The translations under genes were made by a program, and so were the position numbers. Of a stretch of DNA of 64,000 bases, positions 1-13,000 are shown piece by piece (within the stretch, counting starts at the first letter, position 1; each line of letters opens with the position of its first letter). The notes beneath the pieces are model-generated. The model searched no databases and was not told the origin of the DNA. It saw only the letters and a list, made by a program, of their open reading frames with translations. The DNA comes from Cafeteria roenbergensis (taxonomy: Eukaryota; Sar; Bigyra; Bicosoecida; Cafeteriaceae), in NCBI GenBank assembly GCA_008330645.1, contig VLTN01000007.1, forward strand, positions 434,001-498,000, written 5' to 3'.

Positions 1-1035
1 CCCATGCCGTGGGGGATGCCGTCCACGAACCGGGCAGCCAAAGACGCCTGCCGGTCAGCCCTGCCTTGAGCGAAGGTGATGCGAATGCCGCCCTGCCGCA
101 AGCCGATGCAGCGGACGCCGCTGCCTTCGCCCTTGAGGCCCACGACGGGGACGACGTCAGCGTCGCCAAAGTAGTGCCGGAACGAGCGGGGCGCGGATGC
201 CACCTCGCGGCCGTTTCGGAAGAGGCTCACACGGCCGTCCGGGTCGCTCTCGAAGTCGAAAAGCAGGCCAACCACGTCCTTGCTGGAGAAGGCCTCGGGG
301 GCGAGCCGCTGGGACTTGCCGCCCTGGACAAACTCGCCGGACGCAAGGAAGGCGATGGACTTGGCCGAGGTGCCGGGCATCACGTCGAGAGGCGCGTCCT
401 TGGCAGCGATGCCAACGCAGACTCGGCCGTCGGACGCAACGACGCGCATTTGGAACATCATCACGCCGCGCCGCCGACGCAGAGCATCGGCGCCAGCTGC
501 AAGCGCACGGCCGCGAGCGTCGTCCGAGGCCGGCAGCCCTGCCTTGCCACTGGGTTCGCCACCGCTCCTGCGGCCGCGCCCAGACGACGAGCGGCCACCG
601 CCACGGCCGCCGCCACGGCCGCCGCGGCCGCCGCGGCCAGACGAGCCATGCCGGCCGTCGCCGCCGCCGCGACTTGTGCAAACCTCGATCGCGCGCTCCA
701 CGACCTCGACGCCAACGCCGAGCTGCTCCGAAATCGCTGCCACAGCCGGGCGAGGAATGGGAACACCTGACTGCGACATGTGAGCGAGTTCCATCACCGC
801 AGGGTGGCTTAGGGCGGCCTGCAGCTCGCCGTCACTGTCGCCGGAGCCGTCGTCGAAGCCCGAGCCCGACCCATCGCGGGAGCCGTCGCCGGATCCATCG
901 CTCATGTGACCTCCGAGGCCTGCAGAGTGCGCGAGGAAGCCAGAGCGAAGGCCGCCTCCGCCGGAAGGCGCTTCGGCACCAAACGGGTTGGATAAGGCCG
1001 GAGACGGCGCCGGCGCCGGCTCCGGCACGCCGGGT

Positions 1036-1088
<53 letters not shown>

Positions 1089-4000
1089 CGCTGGGGCCGC
1101 GTCGGCGCCGCCAGGCGCAGCAGCTGCTGCGGCTGCCGTTGCAGCGGCCAAGCTGGCCCGCTCACTCTCAGCCGTCGCACGACGGGCCGCGGCCGCGGCC
1201 GCGGCCGCGGCTGCCAGAGCAGAGGCGCTCCGCGACTCTGCCGTAGCGGGTGCAAGAATGGCTGGATCCTCAGCGATGCAGCGCACTGCGGCGTCTGCCG
1301 CTGCGACGCTCGCCGCCTCTGCAGCAGCCATGTCTCCCGTGCTGATGGCGTCGACCAGCGCGGCGCTGGCGCGATCCGCGGCCTCGTCTCCCTCCAGGTG
1401 GAGCTCGGGAGGCACCCAGGACGCCACGACAGTGCGCCACCCGGAGGGTCCCGAGCCGCGGGTCACAACGCCGCTCGCAGGCGAGAGGACGCCGTCGGTC
1501 GCCCGGGGCCAGAAGCGCATGGCGCCCGGCTGCGGCGGCAGAGTGGGGGCGCAGCGCACCAGGGCGCTCCACTGGCCCTTGACCACCTCACCGCGCACGG
1601 TGGCCGAGAACGACGTGCCAAGGAGGTAAGGGTGCGCCTCGGGGTCGCCCTCGAGGAGCTCTGCCACGATGAGCTCGAGCTTGCCGTTGAGCGCTGTTCC
1701 CGTCGCATCGCCCTCGCAGGCGCGCACGGCCATCGCCGCCACGGCATCGCCGTCTTGCGCTGCCCAAGGGTCGCCCTGCGCGCCCTTGGGAGCCGGCGGC
1801 TTGGCAAACGTGAGGGTGCCAACGACGCGGCAGCGCACGAGGCACTCTGGGAGCTCAAGCTCCCCTGCGACCCACGCGGACTTGGGGGCCGGCATCGCCG
1901 GGGCAGGCGCCGACGACGCCAAGTCCGCGGGGAAGGAGGTCTTGGACTCGCGCTCGACGTGCTCGCCAGCAGCGTCCTTGGAGTCCGCCTCGGGCGTTGG
2001 AGCGCCGGGCATGGCCCCGCCTGAGCGCGCGAAATCGGCGCGCATCGCCGGGTCGACCCGAGCGAGGGCCCACGGCTCAACGTCAGAGCCTGCTTCAAGA
2101 GCCGCACGCACAGCCTTGGCAGCCGCAAAGTCAACCGCCGCTTCCCTCCAGGCAGAACCTGCTCCTGCGGGCTCGAACGCCAGGTGCGTGGCCAGGCGCT
2201 GCTCCTCGCCCCACTTGGCGTTCAGGCCGGACACGGCCTCCCGGGTCAGGACGCCGGCGTGCCCGCGCCATGACGCTCCGGGCGCCTGGCCAAGCGCGCT
2301 GACCAGCCCCGAGCGGGCCTCGCCTTGGAGGCTGGCCTGAGCAGCCGCCGCCGCGGCCTTGACCTCGTCTCCCGCCGCGTGCGCCGCCTCCGCCTGCGCC
2401 GCAACCTCGCGGAGCAGCTCGTCTGCCGGCAGGGGCAGGGGCGGACAGGCCTCGACGTCCCACGCCACGTTGTCGCCGTAACAGCGGTCGTGCTGGCCAG
2501 TCACGTCTTCCACGTACGACCCGCGGCCCTCTCGCATGAGCCAGAGCCCCCAGAGCAGGCTGCTCGGCCTGGAGATGGCGAGGGGCGAGCGCAGGTCGCG
2601 GACCACCTCGGCGCGAGAGCGGCACGTGCGCCAGAGGCGCGCCTCGAGGATGTCGGCCTCTGCCGCGTCGCGCCGGGCGCCCAGGCTGTGCACGGGCGGG
2701 TACATCTCGCCGCCCGGGCACTGGATCGGCGCGCCCGCAGACTGACCGTTGACAAGCAGCCGCACGCGCCCGTCCTCGCTGCAGATGAGCGCAAGGTGCA
2801 CCCACACACCTGGCGGCGCCTCGTACTCGAAGGCCACTCCCTGGCCACTGGGGCCAACGATGCCCATGGCCCGCGCGAACCGCGAGGGGGCGTCGTCGCC
2901 GCACTCGAGGAGCACCTGGCAGGCGCCGTGGTCGGGCATGGCGCAGGCGAGGCTCCGAGGCCCGCCGCGGGGCTCGCTGTCCGCCGCGCCGGCGCTGGCG
3001 CCAGTGCCTTCGCCGGACGCAGCCTCGCCTTCGGCCTTGTGCTTCACGGCGCGGCGGCGCGACGACGAAGCCGACAGCCGGAACGAGCGGGTGGCCGTGG
3101 CGATGGAGCCGGAGCCGTCCTCGGCCGCCTTGCCCTCGGCGGCCTTGAGAAGGGACGCCATGGACGCGTCGTCAAAGTCAATGGCGGTCTCTGCAATGTC
3201 CTCGCTGTCGTCATCGGGCCTGCCTCGGCGACCCATCGGGGCCTTGCCACCCCCCCCGCCGCCTTCGCCCCCCTCTCCCCAGCCCCCGCCTCCGCGGCGG
3301 CGGGAACGCCCCGTGCTGTCCAGAGCAAGCGTCGGGAACGGGTCGGGAGGCGACGCCGGGCATTCGATCAGCAGCGAGCGGCGAGCGCCCCGCTGGTCGG
3401 CCTCGGCGGCCCCGCTGTCGGCCTGAGCCGCGGCCGAGGCGGCGAGCGGAACAGAAGCATCGCCGCCGCTTGCGGCAGACTGCTCTGCGCACAGCTCGCC
3501 GGGCACGCCCTGGCGGCGCACCCAGAGCTCCAGGGTCCACTGGCGGCGGGTGCGGTTTCCAAGGGAGGAGCCGTCGAGAGCAAGCCTCGAGTGGCCGCCG
3601 CGCAGGCGCAGGAACGGCCGAGGCTGCGGCGCGCAGTCCGCCGAAGGGAGCACCTCGCACGGTGCTGCGGCCCCTGCGGCAGCCGCAGCTGCTGCGGCCG
3701 AGCCAGCGGAAGTCTCGGGTGTTGCAGCGGCAGCTGCAGCGTCAGCGGCAGCACTGCCAGCGGCAAGAGCCCTCGCGGCCGGCCGCGCTTCCTCAACTTG
3801 GTCCCTGACGAAGCGGAGCACAGATGCGAACTCGACCAAGGACTGCAAGTAGCGGCTGGTGCGAGGCCAGTCCTCCATCTCGGAGTCCAGGCGGCGGGCG
3901 GCAAGGGCCTCGATTCGGGCGGCCGGCACGAGGGACAGCAGAACTGCCCAGTCCGGCCGCAGCTCGGGGCAGCTCAGGGAGAGGAGGCGGATGCGCTCGA

Positions 4001-7000
4001 TGATCTCGCCCAGCTGCTGCATGGCCTGCTCCTTGAGGGCAACGCTGGCGGACCGCAGGCCAGAGGACCAGGCGCGGAAGAGCTCGCTGGCAGTCGCCTC
4101 GCTCCGCTCGGCGTCCCGGAGCGCCACCTTTGCCTGGCCGGCGTGGCGCGACGAGGACGAGGACGAGGACGAGGCTGCCGGGCGGATGGACGCTGCGTCG
4201 AGCAGCAAAAGCGTGAGCCAGCGCACGAAGCCAAGAGCAGGGGAGCGAGCGACAGCCGTGTCTGCCAGGGAGAGGGACGCGGAAGCGCTCCACTTGGCCT
4301 CGCGGTGGCGCCGGAGAGCGGCCTGGGACAATTGGTCGCCCACCATGTCGGCGAGCACCTCGGCGAGGTCGTCGCTCCCTTCAGCGGCCTCGAGGGCGTC
4401 CGCCAGCTGCGGCCGCAGGGCCGCAGACAGGGACGGCGGGTCCATGGACGCCAGGGCAGCTGCGAGCGCGCCGGCGGGCTTTCCTGGGAGGGAGCCCGCG
4501 CCGCTGGCGGCGAGGCCCGAGACAGGGCCGCTGCTGGCAGCGCCACCAGGGCCGCTGGAGGGGAGGCGGAACAGTGCGGGCGCTGCCATCGCCAGCGACG
4601 CGGACAGAGCCTCGCTGCTGGACGGCGCGTCCGCGCCAAAGAAGCCTTCGGCCCCGCCGAGCCCGGTCGACGAGGCGGGCCCGTCACCAGAGGACGAGGG
4701 CACGAGGCCCAGCCCGACGGCGGCAAGCGAGGTGCTGCTGCTCCCGCCCGCGGAGCGGAAGCTTATCGACCCGTTGCGCCTGGAGGACGCGGCGGCGGCG
4801 CCGGTGGCCTGCAAGGCCACATCCATGCCCCAGTCGAGAACGGCGCCGCGAGTGAGCTCGAGGCGGAACAGGATTGCAAGCGCCTCTGCGGCCGTGAGCT
4901 CGGGCACCTTGGCCATGGCCGCCATGCCCCTGCGCGCGTCGTCCTCGAAGAGCGCGGGTGCGAGGGGCTCCGAGGCGAAAAGTCCAGCATCCACGCGCGC
5001 AGTGGCAGCCTGCCTGGAGCCGCCCGGCCCGCTCTGGCCGCGCGCAGCGGCCGAGACTAGGGTTCCGGCTGCGGATGGGACAGCGGCAGACGCTGCGATG
5101 AAGCTGGCGGAGGATGCAGCAAGGTTGAGCGGCGGCGAGGCGGCCGGAAGGACCCCTGAGCCGTGCGCTAAGAGCAAGGCACGAGCCGAGGGGAGGCTGC
5201 CAAGCGACGCGCGCACCACGGCAGCGTCCTCGCCTGCAAGCTCGAACGACGGTCCGATCAGCGACGCGACACTGAGAGATGGCGGCCGGGCGTTGCGCCC
5301 GCGCGGCGCAGCGGCGCGCCACTGGAGCAGAAGGAGCAGGAAGCACCTCCGAGCGTAGACGGAGGCGGCCTCCGCGGCTGTGGTGCGAAGGCCGTCCAGG
5401 ACATCCCCAGGACCCGCAGCAGCCGCCCTTTTCGACAAAGTCTGGCGCAGACCTGCCTCGCTGACGGCGCCGCCCAGGCAGCGCTTCCTGGCAGCAAGTG
5501 AGGCGCGAGCAAGCTCCTCCGGCGTCGCGGCTGCGTCCCCAGCTCCGGCCCCTCCAGCCTCCCAGTCAAAGTCCTTGTTCCGGGAGCGGCGGGCTCGCTG
5601 ACGCCTGCGGCCGGAGCATGGCCTGTCGTCGGCAAAGTAGCGGGCTGCAGCGTCCAGGGCGCTGGAGCCTCCGCCCCCGCCTTCGTCTTCGTCCTCTTCC
5701 TCCACCTCCAGGTCATCAGCCATTTCGTCCTCGGATTGCTCCGACTCCGACTCGCTCCGCTCGCCCGCGCCGTCGGCGTCGGACTCCGTTGCCGCAGCGT
5801 CCACAACGGCAGCCATCACAGCCGACATGTCCGCGCCGGATGCCAGGAGATCGGCGATGCGGCCAGGCTGGGCGCCCCTCATGGCATGGGGAGCGGACTG
5901 GGCCGCGGCTTGCAGCTGCTGGAGCAGGGCCTGCTCAGTGGCAGCTGCCGATTCTGCCATCGCGGCCGCGTCGCCAAAGAGGTTCGCGGCGGCGGGAGGT
6001 TGGGCAGGCGGGTCGGGCATCGCGGCCTCTGCCTCCAAGATGTTGTCAATCTCGGCCTCGTGGGCAAAGAGCCACTCCATGGCAGCCTCGACCGTCGGGT
6101 TGGGCGCGTGCCGCAGGGCGACGCGAGCGCGATCCTCGTCGATGCCCATGGCCACAAAGTTTGCGATGGCCTCTTCCATGCCTGGCATCCCTGGCATCCC
6201 GCCGCGGCCCGGTCCCGGAGGAGCGGGCGGCTGCTCGGATGATGGCATGCCAAGCGCGGCGTGCAGGGACACGGCCGCGGACGGGGGTGAGCGCGTTGCG
6301 GGCACCGGAACCTCGGCGCTGTAAGGCGACGCCGCCGACGGAGGAGCCATGTTGCCGAGAGGGAAGCCAGCTGCCCCAGCAGCCGACTCTGGAGCAAAGA
6401 GCGCATCCACAGCAGCGGCCATGGTAGCAGACGAGGACCGAGCCGTGGCCGCAGCCGCAGCCGCAGTCGCAGTCGAAGCTGGCGCCGCCGTGGCTGAGCG
6501 CCACGGCAGCAAGGCGGCCTCGTCCCAGCGGCGGGCTGGCGACTCGGCGCTTCCAGCCACCGCGCCAGCCGCGTCGCTTGCGCCAGCCGCATCACCGGCC
6601 TCTCCCCTGGCGAGCGCCTCGACTTCATCCTCGGCAAGCGCCTCGCCCGGCGGCGCGCGCGGCAGGCCGCCGGCAAGTACCCGCGTGTAGGCGGTCAAGG
6701 ACGTTGCGGAGAGCGCGGCGTCGCTGACCGCAGCCTCGGCGGCCATGCGCAGCTCCAGGTTGGTGGCATCCGCAAGCCCGCGCGAGCTCGGAGACATGCG
6801 CATGGCGCGGCGCAGCAGGGCACACCTGGCATCCACCGCTGCCTCGGCATCTGACCCACCGCCAGCCGCGCCGCCGTTTGCGAGGAACCGAGCAGCCGCG
6901 GCCGGGACCAGCAAAATGCGCGACAGCGCTCGGAGCGCGGCCGCGGACAGCATGGCATCGATTGCGCGGTCCAGCTTGCCTCCCTGGGCCGCGAGCGACA

Positions 7001-10000
7001 GCAGAGCTGCAAGAGAGGCAGCCTGGGCCTCAGCCTCTGCCCCGGAAGTCGGCACTTCCTCGGCGGCCGTGGTGTCAGGGCTCGCGTCTGGCCGGGGGCG
7101 CGCAGCCAGTTCGGCGCTGGCCGCGACTTGAGCGGTCCACTTGGACCGGTGAGCCTGGATCTGGCACAGCGCCTTGGCCCGGCGAGCAGCCCGCTCCTTG
7201 GCTCGCAGCTCCCTGGCCTCCCTGGCAGTCGCGGGCTTGGACTGGGTGCTCGATGCCGGGTCGGCTGCGGCAAGGGCTTCCTCGAGGCCCTGCCGGTCGA
7301 TCCTGCGCAAGCGCTTCACGCGGAGAGTACCCGAGCCGCCAGAGAGAGCCGCACCAAACCGCAACCCTGGCCCGCCGACGCCGGTGAACAAGGTGGAGCC
7401 TGCGTCGCCACACCAGGGCTCGGCGGCGAATTCTTCAGCAGTGGGGTCCACGGGGATGTGCAGCGGGGATGCCGAAGGGCCGGCAGAGCGCTTGGAGCGC
7501 CTCGACGGGACAGGCACCGGCCTGGACCCAGAGCCGTCAGAAGCGCGCTGCCGAGCGCCAGACTTGCGCCACACCCACGCGCGCACCGACCCGTCCTTTG
7601 CGTCGTAGACAAGCCGGAGGGCGTCCCCCGGCCCAAAGGCCAGAGAACGACCGCTTGCCGCGGACGGGCGAGACGTGGCCCCCTCTGCGCTGCTGAGGCT
7701 CCACTGCGGCGGGTTCGAGGACAAGGACGGCATGCGGGGCGCCGACCCGCCGCCCGACAGACAGTCGAAGATGCCCACCACTGCGGCAATCCCGCGAGAA
7801 GGCTCCTGGTCATTCATTGTCACGACAAGCTCCCACGCGCTCTCCGACCCTTGCTGCAGCACAGGGGCCAGGGCCCCGCGGCAGTCGTCGCTCTCGCTGA
7901 CGAGGGCAGCGCCTGCCGCTGTCAGGGATCCGCCAGCGCACAGCGCCGGGTCCCAGCACGCCTGCTTCGCCGCGGCCGTCGCTGCTGCCTTTTCCGTGGC
8001 GTGAGCCGAGTGCGTGCCAGCGGCAACAAGCGCCTCTGCGGCCGAGACGGCGTCGTCAAGGCCAGCACGGGCCATGTCCCCGGGCTCCTGGGAAGCCGCC
8101 AGAACTGCGCTCTGCATCACAGTGGCCGCAAGGGAGGCCGGAAGAGTGGCCACCGAGGGCGGAACCAGAGGGAGAGGCGTCACGAGCGCAACTGGGACTA
8201 CCAGCAACGTGCGCTCGGCTGGGCCACCCTCCGAACCCGACGAGGCGTCATCGTGTGCAGGCTCCACCGCCACGACAGCGACGGCCTGCGAGCTGTCGCC
8301 GCTACTCGTGAGGGGGAGCTCGACAACCCATCCCTTGGCAGCCGACGCGTGGCCCGTGTCCGGCTTTGAGCGGCCGCCGTCCCGGCCAGCGCGACCGTCG
8401 AACAGCCGCTCTGGCTCCCGGCCTCGGAGCGAAAAGTAGGAGAGCTGGGACTTGGCGTCCTTTGCATTGGCAGGGCTGGCGACGCGCATGCCTTCCGCCG
8501 ACACCAGGCACGGCCCGCCGGGGCGCAGCTCCTCTGCGAGCCCGCCTGCCACTCCCAGCGCAGCCAGGGCGAGAGCGCGCGACGCGAGTCCCGACTGCGC
8601 AACAGAAGCAGCGAACTCTGCCGAGCCAAAGAAGTCGGCGCTGAGCTGGCGGAGGTCCTCTGCGACGGCCCCGTCAGGAGCTGCCATTGCAGCAAGCGCG
8701 ACCTCCGCAACGGGGTCGCGATCCGCTGTACCCACAACTTGGACGTCCATGGCCGCGGAGAGGCGCTCAACCACCACTGACCGCCACGATGGGGTGTCTA
8801 CGAGCACACGGAGGGTTGCCAGGCACTCCGAGAGGGTCTGGGCGCGGCGCTCCGGAGCTGCAATGCTCGCCGCGACGGGGCCAGTCAGCAGGACTCGGCC
8901 GGCGCCCGGTGTTGCGGCAGCAGCGGCCATGTCCAGCAGGAGGTCCACGATTGGCGCGGGGCTCCCGGACTGCCCCTTGCGAAGCAGACCGCCGACGTCA
9001 AGGGCGTCCGAGCCGTCGGGCGCGACGGCGGGCAAAATGGCGCGGAGGAGGCGGCCGGCGCGGCGCTGCACGGATGCCGGGCCCACGGCAAAGAGGGTGA
9101 GGATGGGCCGCACCCACTCTGGGCGGGAGAGGAGGCGAAGGCACGCGGACGACCCGGACAGCACGACGAGCAGCTTGGTCGATTGCGAGATGACCGTTGC
9201 GTCGAGGAACGGAGCCTCTGCCCGGGCCCCCGCCTCGGCCACCTGGTCCGCCCCGATCCAGCCGAGAGGCAGGCTCGCAGAGTCTGCCTTGGCCTGAGCG
9301 TCAGGCGCCGGCGAGGGAGGAGAGCGCTTCGACGCAACCTTGGCTGCCTTCGTGTGCATGGCGGCGGCCCCAAGGGCGCGACGTTCCTTGGGGCCGGCGC
9401 CGAACGCACCGCTCTCCCCAAAGTCGCCGTAGCCCGCGGGGCCCCCGTAGCCACCGGGTGTTGGAGGCGCACCGGATCCCGAGAAACGGGGTGTGCCAAA
9501 GGGGTCGAAGGAGTCGGGTCGGAAGTCGCTGCCACGCACACCGGGCGCCCGCAAACCAGTCGGCGTCCCGAACGGGTTGTCCCGCGAACACGCGCCGCCT
9601 GGCGCGGCTGCACCCCACTCCTGCGAGCCGCCGCTGGGCCTGGGCGCCGACGCAGCCCAGCCTTGCGATGCGGCGAAGACGGCACCCATTCCCATTCCCG
9701 CTCCCGCTCCTGGGCCGGGGGCGGAGACCGGCGCGGCTGCCGGGGATCCGGCAGCATCGGCGGCTTGCGCCGCGGCCGGCGCAAGCTCGGCTAGTACTGC
9801 CTGAAGCGCTCGGGAAACGGCCCCTGCAAACTCGGCAGGTGCCTGCGCAGCGGCAGTGACGCCTGCAATTGCCGCGTTTGTGGCGCCCATGTCACTCTCC
9901 AGCGACGCCAGCCCGGAAGCGCGAGCCTCGGCTCCTGGGAGGGGGGCGGAGCCAATGCTGCCCGCGGCGCTGGAAAGCACGAGGGCCTCGGCCACGGCGT

Positions 10001-13000
10001 GCAGGACGGCGTCTGCTCCGCCTGCCGCTGGGGGCAGAGGTGCCTGGAACACCACATGCCCGTCGGGCTCGATCGGGTCCGCCGCCGAGACGGAGGCGAA
10101 CGCTTTGACCAGCGCGAGTGTGGCATCGGCCAGGCGCGACAGCGCAAGCTCCGTGAGCTGGGCCAAAGCCACAAGCGGAGGGAGTAGCTCCAGCGCGGCG
10201 CTGAGCGCCTCAGCAGGGGGCGCGCGAAGCACTCGAAGGCGCGCCTCACGGAGCGGGGCGGCCGACGCAGACGCAGGCGCTGGCTGTTGCCTGCCTGCGG
10301 CAGCAGACCCAGCTGCGACGGGTGCTGCAGCAGCACGAGCTGGGAGAGCCTTGGGGTCCGCCTGGGCAGCCGTGGCTGCCGCAGTCGAGTCGGAACCACT
10401 GCCTGTGGGTGCTGATGCCGCCTGCGCGGCACGGGCTTCGCGCTCCAACTCGATTGCCGCAAGCGCTGCGACCACGGCTGGGTGGGTCGAAGCCTTGGCT
10501 GCCCGTGCAGCGTTGCGCGAGGCCTGGTTCGCTGCCACGCCGGTCACGGACGCCAACACCGCCAAGGCGCTTTCAAGGACGCGCTCAGATGCCGCCGTCA
10601 ACGGGCCCATCTCTGCGTGGCGCCCAGCAGCGCTGACGCTCGAGCGGGACGCGGTGAGCCCGGGGCCCGACACCAGCGCAGCGGACGCGCTCCCCGACGC
10701 ACCCAAAGCAGCCGCAGCTGCAGGCGGCGGGTCGGATGCCCGCGTCGCGAGCAGCGCCTCGCCCACCACCGGGCACCTTCGCGAGGGCAGGGCGAGCGAC
10801 AGCAGAGGGGCCCCGCTGTTGCGGAACATGCGCCACTCTTCTGCGGTGGCCTCCACAGCAGCGAGCGACGCCTCGACGGCGCGCGTCGGAGAGGCCGCGA
10901 CTTCGGTGGACACGAGGGCAAGCGTCTTCATGGCTGCGAGCTGTACTGCTGAGGCCTCCTTGGCACAGAGCATCAGGTCGGCAACGTGGAAGATGAGCGC
11001 CTGCGTCTCCAGCGTCTGGTGCTCAAGCAGCGCAGCCTTCACCTTGGCCCCCGCGTCGTCGCTGCCAGAGTCCGACCCGGACATGCTGGCGCCCTCTGCC
11101 GCGGCCGGAGACCCGCCAGCTCCAGTTGACGGGCCGGAGGGCTTCTTAGCCCCGGAGGAGGTCGATGCCGAGCTGGCGCGCTCGCAACTGTCAAGCATCC
11201 TGCCGAGGCGGGACCGCAGGTCTGCAGCAGCGGCCTCGCTGAGCCGGGTCGCGGCCGCAGCCGCGGCCATGAGGCGCCCGATGCTAGAGCAGACTTGGCC
11301 ATGGTCAAGGCAGGCGTGCTCGGTGCGGTGAAGCGGCCGTGCAATGCAGCGCAGGGCCATTGCGGCCAGCCCCAGGGAGGCGGTCGCAGGAACTGCGGGC
11401 TGTGACAGCGAGGAGGCTGCGGTGTCCAGACCAAACTCTGGGGCGTCGCCGATGGTAGCAGCACCCGGCGACAGCCCGTCCACGCCCAGGACTGCGCTTG
11501 GCGTTGCGCAGCTGGCCGCTGCTTCTGCGGCCTGCGCAGTCGCCTCTTCAACGTCAGACGCAGCCACGGCAAGCTCGGCACAAACAGCAGAGAGCAACGC
11601 GCAGCGCCCCGAGACCACCACGGCCTCGGCGTCGGACCCGCAGCCCTCCACGTGATCGAGCCCGAGGCGCGACACTCGCTGACCGCGCGCCGCCTCGGCG
11701 GTGCCCCACGGCTCAGCCCCGTCGCCGAGCGAGTCCTCGGTCGCAGGGTCGCGCCCGCCCTTGGGCCCTGAGGTCTTCGGCTCTGGGGCGCCAAGCATGG
11801 CCGGCAGTGCTGAAACGAGCGAGGCACGCACCGCCAGGGTGCGGGAGCGGCCAAACGCGCTGGGTTCGTCGGCCAGCGACGGCAGCACCCCGCGACGGAG
11901 GAGGCGCGCGGCCGCGGCCAGGCCTTCGCCGCGTACTATCGCGCAGCGCCGGCGCTCCGCCAAGCGCACGACAAGGCCGTCCTGGTCCACAGTGCCCACC
12001 GCGAAGGCGAAGACGGCGCGGCAGGTGGACTCCCAGTGAGGCTCGCCCAGGCCCATCGCGTCGCCCTTGGCGTCGCCCGCCCCCGGCCCGGCAGCACGGG
12101 CGGCCGCCCAGCCATCGGCCGACCAGATGGGCATGCCCGAGGCCTCCATGGCCTGCGCGGACACGGCGTCAAGTCGAGACTCCGCCGCTGCTGCCGCTGC
12201 GGCCCTGGCCGCCGGGTCGGCCTCGCCCGCGCCCCACGCGGGCCACAGCGAGTCAGTGAGCAAGGACGCGCGCTTGCGCAGGCGCGCGCCAACGAGGCCG
12301 GCCTCCGCGTCGCGCTCCGGAGTCTCGGCGGCCCACACGATGGTGTCGACGTAGGTGCTCTGCCACACGTGCGCGAGCGCCGGGCAAGCCTTGGTTGCCG
12401 TCGTAGCCTTGCCAGCTGCAGCTGCCCGGCCGGCACGCATCGCAAGCGGCACCAAGCCTAGGTGGTACAGGGAAGCTGCCACGAGCGCGCGAGCGCCACG
12501 CCGCACCTGCTTCCCCGCCTTGCTGAGTGCGCGGGCAGAGTTGTGGTGGACCACGTCCGAGAGCCACTCGGCCAAGGCACCGCCATCGCCCTTGCAAGCC
12601 ACGAGGGAGCTGAGGAAGGCGGCGCGCTCTCGCTCTGCATCCGACAAGCAAGGGGTGTCAGGACGCAGCCCGCCCTGCATGAGCCCAGATGACGCCCACT
12701 GGTCAGCGCGGCGCTTGGAGCGGTCTGAGGCGTCGGAGTCGCCGAACACGGTCGTCTGCCGCGCCGCCTTGGCGGCCTCGGCGCTGTCGGCAATCGGCGT
12801 GGCGGCAACGTCGCCTGGAGTTGCGCCGTCGTCCTTGCTCTCGGCCTCCGGCTGCGCGGCCATGTCCTGCTTGGACTCGCTGGCCTCTTGAGCGAGGCTG
12901 GCAGCAGCGGGGGATCGAGGCGAAGCCGAAGCGCGCTTGCGCTCTGCAGGGCGAACCCGCGCCATAGCGAGGCTGAGCCGGCCTGCCAGGCGCGCAAGCG

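Noticed and set aside
2325-5060. Plus-strand open frame of 911 codons as a gene
   Set aside because: It is codon-aligned antisense to the giant gene, whose minus-strand reading has clear LamG-like sequence here. The plus-strand product has no domain and an unnatural Arg/Gly/Ala composition.
9856-11331. Plus-strand open frame of 491 codons
   Set aside because: It overlaps the continuous minus-strand giant frame; composition is Ala/Ser-biased with no recognisable domain.
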